From Virgibacillus ihumii (GTDB taxonomy: Bacteria > Bacillota > Bacilli > Bacillales > Amphibacillaceae): DNA of 64,000 nucleotides. The translations under genes were made by a program, and so were the position numbers. Positions 16,550 to 25,268 of the stretch are shown here, piece by piece (the first letter of the stretch is position 1; every line of letters starts with the position of its first letter). The notes beneath the pieces were generated by a model. That model saw only the letters and a program-made list of their open reading frames with translations. It was not told the DNA's origin and searched no databases. Where the stretch lies: contig NZ_CACVAN010000001.1 of assembly GCF_902726655.1 (NCBI RefSeq), forward strand, positions 2,418,001 through 2,482,000. Reading direction: 5' to 3'.

Positions 16550-17971
16550 TTATTCTGTTTCACCCGTCTGATCACGGCCCCAATACTCAACACCAGTCGG
16601 GTCATCGAGCGTATCCCGGTAAAAGACGGGATCCTTGCCTTCTTTGCGCTGTTTCATGTAATCCTTCAATACACTACCCGCAACTTTGTACAGTTTGGTT
16701 ATGGCGTACAAGTTAATCAGTGCCATGATTCCCATCGATAAATCAGCCAGTGCCCAGACAAGGTCAAACGTTGCAACAGCACCGAACACGACCATGGCCA
16801 GGACAGCAATCCGGTAAATGAACAAGCCGACTTTACTGTTTTTAATGTAGCCGATATTATTTTCACCATAATAATAGTTGCCCAAAATCGAACTGTAGGC
16901 AAAGAAGAAGATGGCAACTGCAATAAAGATGGATGCAGCGTCCCCCAGATGCTGTTCAAATGCATTTTGGGTCAGCTGAATCCCATCTGCCTCACTTCCT
17001 TCAAACCCGCCGGCAGCAATAATAATAAATCCAGTCGCACTACAGATTAAGATCGTATCAAAAAATACACCAAGTGACTGAATCAGCCCTTGTTTGGCCG
17101 GGTGGGACACTTCCGCGGTTGCTGCGGCGTTCGGTGCACTACCCATACCGGCTTCATTGGAAAACAGCCCACGTTTGGTTCCCATCAGGATAGCAGCACC
17201 AAATCCACCACCTGCTACTTCACGGAACCCGAAGGCATTGCTGAAGATGTATGCGATTATATCCGGGACGGCGGTTATATTCATAATCAGGACAAAAAAT
17301 GCAAGAATAATATACAAAATCGCCATGACCGGTACAATAATCTGTGCGACATTTGCGATACTTTTCAATCCGCCGAAAATGACAATGGCAGTTAGAACCA
17401 CCAGCACAATCGCCATCATATTTTTGCCAACATCAAACTGGCCGTTAAAAGCCAGACTTATTGTATTGGACTGCACAGAGTTGAACACAAGACCATATGT
17501 AAATGTAATCGTAATGGCAAACACAACTCCCAGCCAGCGCTTGTTCAACCCTTTTTCAATGTAATACGCCGGTCCGCCGCGATACTGATTTTCTTCCGGT
17601 ATTTTATAAACCTGTGCCAATGTACTTTCCACGAAGGCTGTTGCAGATCCGAGCAATGCAATGATCCACATCCAGAACACTGCACCCGGGCCACCGAGAG
17701 CGACTGCAGATGCAACGCCAGCCAGGTTACCTGTTCCGACTCGTGATGCGGCACTGATGGCAAACGCCTGAAAGGATGATGTTCCTTTCTTGCCGGAAGC
17801 ACTTACCGTTCGCTTATCAAATAATACGCGGAACATCTCCGGAAGCAACCGGAACTGGACGAATCCGGTTTTAATTGTAAACCATATTCCAAGTCCGATT
17901 AATACAGCAATTAAGACGTAAGTCCACATGACCTCGTTTGCTGCGCCGATAATTTTTTCCAAAAACTCCAT
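16550..17971 (-). CDS. Sodium:alanine/glycine symporter, AGCS family (AlsT-like)
   Basis: Membrane protein of 473 residues with about 10-11 helices. The family signature GTGNLAGVASAVALGGPGAVFWMW is near residue 75, and GLFSNEAGMGSAPNAAATA, the substrate/sodium-site motif, is near 275. The N-terminal LIGLGIWFTIKTGFVQFR and the internal YRGGPAYYIEKGL are also typical. It imports small neutral amino acids with sodium; the exact substrate in the AGCS family varies (alanine, glycine, glutamine). GAGGGGAGAAC precedes ATG 17971. It is a single gene followed by repeat array A. Confidence 0.9.
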   Translation of the reverse strand: MEFLEKIIGAANEVMWTYVLIAVLIGLGIWFTIKTGFVQFRLLPEMFRVLFDKRTVSASGKKGTSSFQAFAISAASRVGTGNLAGVASAVALGGPGAVFWMWIIALLGSATAFVESTLAQVYKIPEENQYRGGPAYYIEKGLNKRWLGVVFAITITFTYGLVFNSVQSNTISLAFNGQFDVGKNMMAIVLVVLTAIVIFGGLKSIANVAQIIVPVMAILYIILAFFVLIMNITAVPDIIAYIFSNAFGFREVAGGGFGAAILMGTKRGLFSNEAGMGSAPNAAATAEVSHPAKQGLIQSLGVFFDTILICSATGFIIIAAGGFEGSEADGIQLTQNAFEQHLGDAASIFIAVAIFFFAYSSILGNYYYGENNIGYIKNSKVGLFIYRIAVLAMVVFGAVATFDLVWALADLSMGIMALINLYAITKLYKVAGSVLKDYMKQRKEGKDPVFYRDTLDDPTGVEYWGRDQTGETE

Positions 17972-18033
17972 GATTTCTGTTCTCCCCTCAAGTTGTTAAA
18001 AATACATGTAGAAAGGTATACCCTTAATTTTTC

Positions 18034-18070
18034 TCATAAAAACAAAAGAAGCCAACAGTTGGCCTCTTTT
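18034..18070 (-). terminator. Terminator after the acyl-CoA thioesterase gene
   Basis: On the minus strand AAAAGAGGCCAAC pairs with GTTGGCTTCTTTT (one mismatch), followed by GTTTTTATG. It lies about 40 bases past the thioesterase stop. Confidence 0.8.
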
Positions 18071-18111
18071 AACATTATACTCAATCTATTTCTTTATCGG
18101 CAATGGGAAAA

Positions 18112-18633
18112 TTATACTCCCCTGTTCCATGGGAAATCAGTGCCAAAAGTTGCTGCGAGATCTTTGGATTCTTTTCTTCTTTCCTGACGGAGCTCGGCAC
18201 GTCTTGGTGCAGATGCATGCAGTTTTTTCTCGTCATCAGTTTCCGGGTAAACGGTCGCAACTTCTGATGGACGACCATTATCATCAACCGCAACAAATGT
18301 TGTGAAGGCAGTCGTACACACTTTCCGATTCCCCGACCGGATGTTCTCAGTTACCGCTTTGACAAAAACCTCCATCGACGTATTATGTGTCCACGTCACA
18401 AATGCCTCAACACATACCGCATCACCTTCTTTGACCGGCGCCAGGAAATCCACCGAATCCGTCGATGCAGTTACGACGGGCTTTCTGGCATGACGACCGG
18501 CAGCAATTGCCGCTACATCGTCAATATGGGCCATTAGTTTCCCTCCAAATAGCGTGCCGTGTGCATTCGTGTCGGGCGGCAGCACATGTGAAGTTTTTAC
18601 TGCTAAAGATTGACTGCAAGGTTTATGTTCCAT
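18112..18633 (-). CDS. Acyl-CoA thioesterase, YkhA-type hotdog fold
   Basis: Protein of 173 residues that hydrolyses acyl-CoA esters. The hotdog signature is complete: LPPDTNAHGTLFGGKLMAHIDDVAAIAAGRHA, with the conserved N-x-H-G-x-x-F-G-G loop and catalytic aspartate on the following helix. VTASTDSVDFLAPVKEGD and a C-terminal FVAVDDNGRP strand complete the YkhA/YciA type. The charged C-terminal tail is typical of Bacillus members. It starts at ATG 18633 with GGAGG upstream and lies 24 bases after cls on the same strand, so co-transcription with cls is likely. Confidence 0.9.
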   Translation of the reverse strand: MEHKPCSQSLAVKTSHVLPPDTNAHGTLFGGKLMAHIDDVAAIAAGRHARKPVVTASTDSVDFLAPVKEGDAVCVEAFVTWTHNTSMEVFVKAVTENIRSGNRKVCTTAFTTFVAVDDNGRPSEVATVYPETDDEKKLHASAPRRAELRQERRKESKDLAATFGTDFPWNRGV

Positions 18634-18657
18634 TTAAAATTCCTCCTAATATCGTAA

Positions 18658-20100
18658 TTACAAAATTGGTGACAGCAATCGGGAAATGGACTCCTTAAAC
18701 CTAATTCCGATTGACCGTTTTTCATAAAGCTTTTTTGTTATAACTGTGGACAATTCCAAATCATCGTTAAAAGCATCAACAAGACGTGATGCGAGCCCTT
18801 TGTCATAGAGAAATGCATTAACTTCAAAATTGAGACGGAAGCTTCGCACATCAATATTGGCCGTCCCGACGGATGCAATTTTTCCGTCGACGATAATTGT
18901 CTTGGCATGCAGGAAACCATTTTGATAAATATACACTTCTGCACCTGCGTTAAGCAAATCACCTGTATACGATAATGTTGCCCAGTAGACAAACGGATGA
19001 TCCGGTTTGTTCGGAATCATAAGTTTCACATGGACACCTGACAGCGCTGCAATCCGCAATGCGTCTTTCAAGCTTTCATCCGGTATAAAGTAAGGTGTCT
19101 GAATATAAATATATTCCTTCGCCGACATGATCATTTTAATATACCCGTTTTTGATCTGCTCCCAATCGGAGTCCGGTCCGCTGGAAACAATCTGGATGCC
19201 GACATCACCACTGACCTTCCCGCTGTAAAATCTGTCTTCATACCCGATATGATTCCGTGAGGCCTGATTCCAGTCGAGAATAAACCGGGTCTGCATGTTA
19301 TTGACAGCATCTCCTTTGATACGCAAGTGTGTATCCCGCCAATACCCGAACTTCTGATTTTTCCCCAAATATTCATCACCGATATTAAATCCGCCAATAT
19401 AACCAATCTCACCATCAATTATTGCCAATTTGCGGTGGTTTCGATAATTAATTTTAAAATTGACTTTCGGTATCTTCGGTGGAAAAAATGACTCCACATG
19501 TGCCCCGGCTTTTCTTAAACGCCGGAGAAATTTTCTGCTGATTCCGCGGGATCCCATATCATCATATAGAACCCGTACCTCCACCCCTTCATTCGCTTTT
19601 TTAATCAGGACGTTGGCGATTTTTTGGCCAAGCCCATCATACCGGATTATGTAATAAAGCAGATGAATGTGATCTTTTGCCCGTTCCAAATCCTGGATCA
19701 GGGCATCAAACTTCTCTTTCCCGTCTGTATAAATTTCCACTGCATTATCCTGGGTGAAAATCGCATCGTCATTACGCAAATGAAGATAATAAAGATCCTC
19801 GAATTCAATCAGCTTTTTATTTTTATAGGAGAACCGGTTCTCCTCAATCGCCCTAAGTTGCCGTTGAACAGCTTTTTTTACCCCCAATTTGCTTTTCGTA
19901 TCCCAGGTGAAAATCCGCTGCGAACTGATTCTTTTTCCAAATATCAAATACAAAAAGAACCCGGCAATCGGAATAAATAAAAGCACCATCAACCATGCCC
20001 AGGTTGAACTGGGATCTTTTCGTTCCAAAAAGATAATCGTCAGGGCCAAGGCAATGTTTGAAACCAGCACAAATCCCAATAAAATTGAAGTAAGACTCAT
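18658..20100 (-). CDS. cls: Cardiolipin synthase (phospholipase D family)
   Basis: Membrane enzyme of 480 residues that condenses two phosphatidylglycerol molecules into cardiolipin. Two N-terminal helices (about 3-25 and 33-53) are followed by two HKD catalytic motifs: HRKLAIIDGEIGYIGGFNIGDEY near residue 220 and HAKTIIVDGKIASVGTANID near 400. The SSTWAWLMVLLFIPIAGFFLYLIFG segment is typical of bacterial Cls. GGAGATCAATGA precedes ATG 20100. Cardiolipin supports salt tolerance in related bacteria, which is an inference for this one. The thioesterase gene follows after 24 bases. Confidence 0.92.
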   Translation of the reverse strand: MSLTSILLGFVLVSNIALALTIIFLERKDPSSTWAWLMVLLFIPIAGFFLYLIFGKRISSQRIFTWDTKSKLGVKKAVQRQLRAIEENRFSYKNKKLIEFEDLYYLHLRNDDAIFTQDNAVEIYTDGKEKFDALIQDLERAKDHIHLLYYIIRYDGLGQKIANVLIKKANEGVEVRVLYDDMGSRGISRKFLRRLRKAGAHVESFFPPKIPKVNFKINYRNHRKLAIIDGEIGYIGGFNIGDEYLGKNQKFGYWRDTHLRIKGDAVNNMQTRFILDWNQASRNHIGYEDRFYSGKVSGDVGIQIVSSGPDSDWEQIKNGYIKMIMSAKEYIYIQTPYFIPDESLKDALRIAALSGVHVKLMIPNKPDHPFVYWATLSYTGDLLNAGAEVYIYQNGFLHAKTIIVDGKIASVGTANIDVRSFRLNFEVNAFLYDKGLASRLVDAFNDDLELSTVITKKLYEKRSIGIRFKESISRLLSPIL

Positions 20101-20260
20101 TCATTGATCTCCTCTCACCGAGCAATCAGAGTAACCATAATATAGCATAATTTTTATCTTTACGTTAGTGTTGTGAAGTCCTTAATTTTTCTATTCCCAA
20201 ACAGCGAACATAACATTCATGTAATTGAAATTTAACCAAAAAAAGTAACCGCACCGGATT

Positions 20261-20428
20261 TAGCGCGGATACTCTTTCTTGGAGGAGGCTCCCTTTGGGG
20301 CAGATATCCGCGATTTGATGCCGGATATCCGCGATTTTGTTGTCGATATTCACGATTCTAAGCTATATATCCGCGATTTCAACCTTCACATCAAAATTTC
20401 AAAATATATTTCCGCCTTTCTATAATAA
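20261..20428. repeat. Array B: 21-bp direct repeats, core GATATCCGCGATTT
   Basis: Unit starts at 20303, 20324, 20345, 20366, 20387 and 20408 are exactly 21 apart. The first four keep the core (GATATCCGCGATTT, GATATCCGCGATTT, GATATTCACGATTC, TATATCCGCGATTT); the last two are degenerate but in register. At 20261-20271 GCGCGGATACT resembles an inverted core. The array fills the gap upstream of cls. The rest of this 639-base gap, 20430-20615, contains an inverted pair CCGCCT/AGGCGG and no supported gene. Confidence 0.8.
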
Positions 20429-20617
20429 TGGGAGTGGATCCGCCTGCTGAGAGCCTCGGTTTGTCTCATCAAAATAGGCGGCTCGAGTGGTTTCATAATC
20501 AAATGGCGCACTTCCTTTGCTAGTTAGTAATATTAATATACGCCACACGACTTGAAAATTCCTGCTTTCCCGACAAAATTTCCCTTGGTAATCGAGCTGG
20601 ATCACTGTCATTTTTGG

Positions 20618-20667
20618 CAAAAAATCACACCTGCACCGGCAAATAGCTTGTACAGGCGTGTTTATTT
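20618..20667 (-). terminator. Terminator after the methionine gamma-lyase-like gene
   Basis: On the minus strand ACACGCCTG pairs with CAGGTGTGA across a long loop, followed by TTTTTTG. It lies about 75 bases past the stop codon. Confidence 0.65.
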
Positions 20668-20739
20668 ACGTTCTGAAAATACGTTGGAACACTTGATGAA
20701 ACTTTTTGAGGCTGGCCTTTTCAGTACATAAGCCCTCCC

Positions 20740-21924
20740 CTAAAGATTGTTAAGTGCCTGCTCCAGATCAGACCAGATATCCTCCCAGTGCTCGAGGCCA
20801 ACGGAAAGACGAATGAGCTGGTCGGTGATACCCATGTTAAGGCGCGCATCTTCCGGCACAACGGCATGTGTCATTGTGGCCGGGTGCTGGATCAATGTCT
20901 CTGCATCGCCCAGACTAACCGCGATTTTTAAGAATTTAAGATGGTTAAGGAACTGTTGGGCATCCTGCTTGGTTCCTTTTACATCAAATGAAATCAGCCC
21001 GCCGCCGCGTCTCATCTGTTTTTTACAGATGGCATTGTCCGGGTTGCTTTCATCACCGGGATAATAAATATGCTTCACTTTCGGATGGCTGCGCAGTTTT
21101 TCAAAGACCCTTTCCGCATTGTCACAATGACGGTCAATCCGGAGCGGTAAAGTTTTCAACCCGCGCAGCAGCAGCCAGGCGTCCATCGGCGCCATAATTC
21201 CGCCAATATCTTTTTGCGTGGTCATGGCCACTTCATCGAGGAAGTCTTTTTTACCGACAGCAAGGCCAGCCACGACATCCCCATGCCCGCCGAGGTATTT
21301 CGTCGCACTGTGCAGCACAACATCACAACCGAGATCAAGCGGCCGCTGCAAATATGGTGATGAGAAGGTATTGTCGACAACCACCGGAATCCCATATTCT
21401 TTGGCAACTTCAGCTACCATCTGAAGATCAATCAGCTTCATGGTCGGGTTAATGGGTGTCTCCACGTAAATACATGTTGTTTCCGGTTTGATCAATGAAC
21501 GGATTTCATCTTTCGTCTGCATTTCCGAAAAATCATGCGTAATATTATACTTGTCCTTCATCATGGATAATAAGCCAAATGTACACCCGTAGAGTCCCGA
21601 CGAACATAGCACATGATCGTTTGCCTTTGTCAGTGCAATCAGAATTGCCGATACCGCCGCCATTCCGGAACCAAAAGCGAGGCCGCGTTCACCGTTTTCC
21701 AGTGCTGCAATCCGCTCCTCAAGCACGCTTACGGTTGGATTGCCCAGACGGGAATACACATAACCCGCTTCTTCCCCGGCAAAACGACGCTCCCCCTGTT
21801 CAGCCGTGTCGAATGTATATGTCGAGGTCTGGAAAAGCGGTGTTGCCAAGCTTCCAAGCATCTCTTTTGAATCGTATCCTTCATGAATTACCGTCGTCTC
21901 AAAATGTTTATTTTCGTTTGTCAT
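20740..21924 (-). CDS. PLP-dependent methionine gamma-lyase (Cys/Met metabolism family)
   Basis: Enzyme of 394 residues of the trans-sulfuration PLP family. Seen are YSRLGNPTVSVLEERIAALE, the cofactor phosphate loop GSGMAAVSA, the VVDNTFSSPYLQRPLDLGCDVVLHSATKYLGGHGD block with the Schiff-base lysine in SATK, and the C-terminal LIRLSVGLEHWEDI. CSSGLYGCTFGLL places a cysteine near residue 115, as in methionine gamma-lyases, which convert methionine to methanethiol, 2-oxobutyrate and ammonia. Cystathionine gamma-lyase or gamma-synthase activity is the alternative. It starts at ATG 21924 after GGGGGATTCTGA. A cre-like site lies upstream. Confidence 0.82.
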   Translation of the reverse strand: MTNENKHFETTVIHEGYDSKEMLGSLATPLFQTSTYTFDTAEQGERRFAGEEAGYVYSRLGNPTVSVLEERIAALENGERGLAFGSGMAAVSAILIALTKANDHVLCSSGLYGCTFGLLSMMKDKYNITHDFSEMQTKDEIRSLIKPETTCIYVETPINPTMKLIDLQMVAEVAKEYGIPVVVDNTFSSPYLQRPLDLGCDVVLHSATKYLGGHGDVVAGLAVGKKDFLDEVAMTTQKDIGGIMAPMDAWLLLRGLKTLPLRIDRHCDNAERVFEKLRSHPKVKHIYYPGDESNPDNAICKKQMRRGGGLISFDVKGTKQDAQQFLNHLKFLKIAVSLGDAETLIQHPATMTHAVVPEDARLNMGITDQLIRLSVGLEHWEDIWSDLEQALNNL

Positions 21925-21992
21925 TCAGAATCCCCCAATTTAAAAAATCTAGTATATTCATATACTACTATCTTATTCTATTCCACAACAAT

Positions 21993-22007
21993 TTGAAAGC
22001 GTTTCCC
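21993..22007. promoter_or_regulatory. Near-consensus cre site upstream of the methionine gamma-lyase gene
   Basis: TTGAAAGCGTTTCCC matches the consensus WTGNAANCGNWNNCW at all fixed positions but the last. It is about 70 bases before the start codon and overlaps a possible -35 region (TTTCAA on the minus strand), which would fit repression by CcpA. Confidence 0.5.
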
Positions 22008-22085
22008 GGGATTTTTACGAGTCGCGGTGATTGCTTTTACCGAAAAAAGAATCTAAACTTGATTTATTTAGCAAATGGCGCAGCG

Positions 22086-22264
22086 TGTGCACGTTTGCTG
22101 CTGGAGTTCGCATATTTGCGGGTGGGTTCGCATGTTTGGGCTGGGAGTTCGCACGTTTGTGCTGGAATTCGCACGTTTGGGCCGGAATTCGCACGTTTGT
22201 GGCTTCACTTCGCACGTTTGCGGGTGGGTTCGCACGTTTGAGCTGGGAGTTCGCTCGTTTCAAA
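22086..22264. repeat. Array C: nine direct repeats of 20-21 bp, core TTCGCACGTTTG
   Basis: Unit starts are at 22086, 22107, 22127, 22148, 22168, 22188, 22209, 22229 and 22250 (steps of 20 or 21, mean 20.5). The core TTCGCACGTTTG is kept in most units. The variable part alternates between forms such as CGGGTGGG and GCTGGGAG. It occupies the divergent promoter region between the methionine gamma-lyase gene and rarD, ending 40 bases before the rarD start. Open frames crossing it lack ribosome sites. Confidence 0.85.
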
Positions 22265-22304
22265 TTTCAATTCATGCAAAACTATTACAAAGGAGGCTTG
22301 CTAA

Positions 22305-23207
22305 TTGGATCAGGAGAATAAACTTGGAATTATCTATGCAGCGGCAGCCTATACACTTTGGGGGTTTCTGCCAATCTATTGGAAACTTGTCCAGCACGTT
22401 CCGGCAGATGAAATTCTTGCACACCGCATTCTGTGGTCATTCATTTTTATGATGATCATCGTGCTTGTATCCGGCAAGCTGCGGCCATTTTTCAAGGAGT
22501 GCAGACAAATACTGCACGACAAAAAGAAACTGATCGGGATTTCTGCGGCTTCCGTCATTATCAGCATCAACTGGCTGACGTTTATTTGGGCGGTTAACAG
22601 TGAACATGTTGTTCAGGCAAGCCTTGGCTATTACATAAATCCGCTTGTCAGTATTTTACTGGGCATGATTGTTTTAAATGAATCTCTAAGCAGACGGCAG
22701 CTGCTTTCATTCATCCTGGCGGCGATCGGGGTTATCAATCTCACCATCAGTTTTGGCGTGTTTCCATGGGTCTCCCTCGTATTGGCATTCAGCTTCGGGC
22801 TGTATGGACTGTTGAAAAAAATGGTCGATATCGGAGCAATGTTCGGGCTGACGATTGAAACGATGATTGTAACACCGATTGCACTTATTTATCTGGTTGT
22901 TATTCCTGGCAGTACGCTTGCACCTGACATAATGCTCTCCAGAAATGGTACTTTACTGTTTGGTGCCGGTATAGCCACGGCGATCCCGCTTCTGCTGTTT
23001 GCTGCCGGGGCGAAACGGATTCCGCTGTCAATGGTTGGCTTTCTACAGTACATTGCACCGACTCTTATGCTTGTTCTCGGCGTGTTTTTGTATGACGAAC
23101 CATTTACACAGGCACATCTTGTTTCATTCCTATTCATTTGGGTGGCATTAATCATCTACATGGGAGCGGCACGGCATAAAAAACCGGTACGCCAAAAAGA
23201 AATCTAA
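22305..23207 (+). CDS. rarD: EamA-family transporter RarD
   Basis: Ten-helix membrane protein of 300 residues in the drug/metabolite transporter superfamily. Family signatures are GIIYAAAAYTLWGFLPIYWK at the N-terminus, HRILWSFIFM, the second-helix pair SINWLTFIWAVNSEHVVQASLGYYINPLV, and the late QYIAPTLMLVLGVFLYDEPF. RarD members are linked to chloramphenicol resistance by name, but most are thought to move small metabolites. The start is TTG 22305, justified by AAAGGAGG 8 bases upstream. The gene directly follows array C and precedes the SAM riboswitch. Confidence 0.9.
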   Translation: MDQENKLGIIYAAAAYTLWGFLPIYWKLVQHVPADEILAHRILWSFIFMMIIVLVSGKLRPFFKECRQILHDKKKLIGISAASVIISINWLTFIWAVNSEHVVQASLGYYINPLVSILLGMIVLNESLSRRQLLSFILAAIGVINLTISFGVFPWVSLVLAFSFGLYGLLKKMVDIGAMFGLTIETMIVTPIALIYLVVIPGSTLAPDIMLSRNGTLLFGAGIATAIPLLLFAAGAKRIPLSMVGFLQYIAPTLMLVLGVFLYDEPFTQAHLVSFLFIWVALIIYMGAARHKKPVRQKEI

Positions 23208-23225
23208 ATTATTTTAAAAAATCTG

Positions 23226-23255
23226 TTGACGAACGGCACGGAACATGTATATAAT
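23226..23255 (+). promoter_or_regulatory. Promoter of the metY-hom operon
   Basis: TTGACG (23226-23231) and TATAAT (23250-23255) are 18 bases apart. They lie directly upstream of the SAM-I aptamer. Confidence 0.7.
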
Positions 23256-23284
23256 ATTCATTAAATTAATTAAAGTTAGTTATA

Positions 23285-23448
23285 TCTTCTTATCAAGAGC
23301 GGCGGAGGGATAGGCCCTGTGAAGCCCGGCAACCTAAAAGGCAGTCATTGCTTTGAAAGGTGCTAAATCCTACAGATCAATTTTCGATCTGGAAGATAAG
23401 AGGAGGATCGTTGTAAATAACGCCCTCTTCTTAGGAAGAGGGCTTTTT
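23285..23448 (+). ncRNA. SAM-I (S-box) riboswitch with terminator
   Basis: The aptamer has the standard order of conserved blocks. CTTCTTATCAAGAG begins P1, then GGCGGAGGGATAGGCCCTGTGAAGCC (kink-turn and P2), CCCGGCAACC, a P3 arm with GGTGCTAAATCC, and the P4 arm GATCAATTTTCGATC. GATAAGAGGA closes P1. A terminator stem GCCCTCTTC/GAAGAGGGC with a T-run follows at 23421-23448. The P1 3' strand (AAGAGGA) can be sequestered by the expression platform, so high SAM should stop transcription of metY and hom. Confidence 0.96.
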
Positions 23449-23491
23449 CATTCTCCTCTTCCTCCAGATACAATTCAAGGAGGAATTTTTC

Positions 23492-25204
23492 ATGTCAAAC
23501 TATCAACTTTTTAACCCGGAAACTAACCTGCTTCACGGCGGACAGCAGCCTGATCCGACTACAGGATCACGCGCGGTGCCAATCTATCAGACTACTTCCT
23601 ATGTGTTTCGGGATACGGAACATGCGCAGAATCTTTTTGGACTGAAGGAAGCAGGCAATATTTATACCCGTATCGGCAACCCGACCGTTGATGCATTTGA
23701 ACAGCGGATTACATTACTTGAGGACGGTGCTGCAGCGGTGGCGACTTCATCCGGGATGGCAGCAATTACACTATCCATTTTAAACATCGCCCAAAGTGGA
23801 GATGAAATCATCGCCGACAGTAATTTGTACGGCGGGACATATAATCTGTTTGCCAATACACTCCCACGTTATGGCATCGATGTAAAATTTGTCGACGGAA
23901 CGGACCTGGAACAGATTCGCAGTTCGATAACATCCAAAACAAAAGCAATCTTTGGTGAGACGATCACTAACCCGAGCCTGAATGTATTGGACATTGAAAA
24001 GATTGCCGAAATCGCGCATGAAAATGATATTCCGGTTATCATTGATAATACGTTTGCTACACCTTACGTTTCGAAGCCACTAACATGGGGGGCCGACATT
24101 GTCATTCATTCCGCAACGAAATGGATCGGCGGCCATGGTACAACAATAGGCGGAGTGGCGATTGACGGCGGCAGATTTGATTGGACAAAAGGGAAATTCC
24201 CTGGGTTCACCGAGCCTGACGAAAGCTATCACGGCGTTCGCTATGCGGATCTTGGTCCTGTAGCATTTGCCACAAAACTGCGTGTCCAGTTGCTGCGCGA
24301 TATTGGTGCATGTCTTGGACCACAGGATGCGTTCCAACTGCTGCAAGGACTGGAAACCCTTCATCTACGGGTGGAGCGACATAATAAAAATGCGGCAGAA
24401 GTTGCTGACTTCCTGCAAAATCATCCTGCAGTCGAATGGGTCAACTACCCTGGTTTAAAAGATCATCCATCACACCAGACCGCACAGAAATATTTTCAGA
24501 TCGGATTTGGTTCGGTGATTACATTTGGTATTAAAGGTGATCGTGATGCTGGACGCAAAGTAATTGATAATATTTCTATCTGGTCCCACGTTGCCAATGT
24601 CGGCGACGCTAAATCGCTGATCATTCATCCGGCATCAACGACACACCAGCAGCTGGGTGCTGAAGACCTGAAGCAAAGCGGTGTTACAGAGGAATTAATC
24701 CGCCTGTCAGTTGGCCTTGAATCGACTAAGGATACGTTAGCCGACCTGGATCAGGCAATCGCAAATGCAGCCGGTGTTGAAAAAACAATTGAGACGACGG
24801 ATGCTGATGCCATTAACTGGCTGCTGTCCACCCCATTCAACCGGGAGAACGGACTTCGCAAAAAAACCATTGCTGTCTATGGCGAAACATCGTTCAATAA
24901 TTTGGATAAATTAGGATTCCAGATCGTTACAGTCGGCAATCATGGGAACTACAACTCATTGCAGGAAATTCCATTTGATGTGGATGCTGTTGCAACGAAT
25001 AATCAGGCACTGCCTCCTGAGACGATTGAACAGTTTATTAATAAAGAAGGAAAAATTCTTTGGACAGATAATCCGAGCGAAAGTGACCAAACTTTGGAGA
25101 ATGCCAAAGCCGCCGGAATTACTGTTATTTCCGGAAAGGATGCCTATCAAGAAGCAACCAGACTTCGTAGTGGTCAATCTGATAAAGTACTGACAAACGC
25201 ATAA
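23492..25204 (+). CDS. metY: O-acetylhomoserine sulfhydrylase MetY with C-terminal extra domain
   Basis: PLP enzyme making homocysteine from O-acetylhomoserine and sulfide. Residues 1-426 are a complete MetY: TLLHGGQ-type N-terminus, YTRIGNPTVDAFEQRI, SSGMAAITLSIL, VIIDNTFATPYV, HSATKWIGGHGTTIGG with the PLP lysine, and a C-terminal LIRLSVGLES. Usual members stop there (about 430 residues). Here 144 residues continue, with alternating strand/helix character (KKTIAVYGE, GFQIVTVGN, VDAVATNN, GKILWTDNPSES, AAGITVISG) resembling a CoA-binding Rossmann domain. GGAGG precedes ATG 23492. The SAM riboswitch upstream confirms a methionine role; hom follows after 295 bases. Confidence 0.9.
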   Translation: MSNYQLFNPETNLLHGGQQPDPTTGSRAVPIYQTTSYVFRDTEHAQNLFGLKEAGNIYTRIGNPTVDAFEQRITLLEDGAAAVATSSGMAAITLSILNIAQSGDEIIADSNLYGGTYNLFANTLPRYGIDVKFVDGTDLEQIRSSITSKTKAIFGETITNPSLNVLDIEKIAEIAHENDIPVIIDNTFATPYVSKPLTWGADIVIHSATKWIGGHGTTIGGVAIDGGRFDWTKGKFPGFTEPDESYHGVRYADLGPVAFATKLRVQLLRDIGACLGPQDAFQLLQGLETLHLRVERHNKNAAEVADFLQNHPAVEWVNYPGLKDHPSHQTAQKYFQIGFGSVITFGIKGDRDAGRKVIDNISIWSHVANVGDAKSLIIHPASTTHQQLGAEDLKQSGVTEELIRLSVGLESTKDTLADLDQAIANAAGVEKTIETTDADAINWLLSTPFNRENGLRKKTIAVYGETSFNNLDKLGFQIVTVGNHGNYNSLQEIPFDVDAVATNNQALPPETIEQFINKEGKILWTDNPSESDQTLENAKAAGITVISGKDAYQEATRLRSGQSDKVLTNA

Positions 25205-25268
25205 GGAAATGCAGCGGACGGGGAGAAGTCTTGGTAAAAAGATTGCCCCCGTCCCGCTTTTTCCGAAC

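Noticed and set aside
20420..20620. 66-codon minus-strand frame in the gap before the methionine gamma-lyase terminator
   Set aside because: No ribosome site and no recognisable protein character; it spans an inverted repeat and part of array B.
22015..22321. Open frames in both directions across array C (for example repeats of FARLCWEFARL)
   Set aside because: All frames of the array are open by composition; no start signals, and one overlaps the rarD start.
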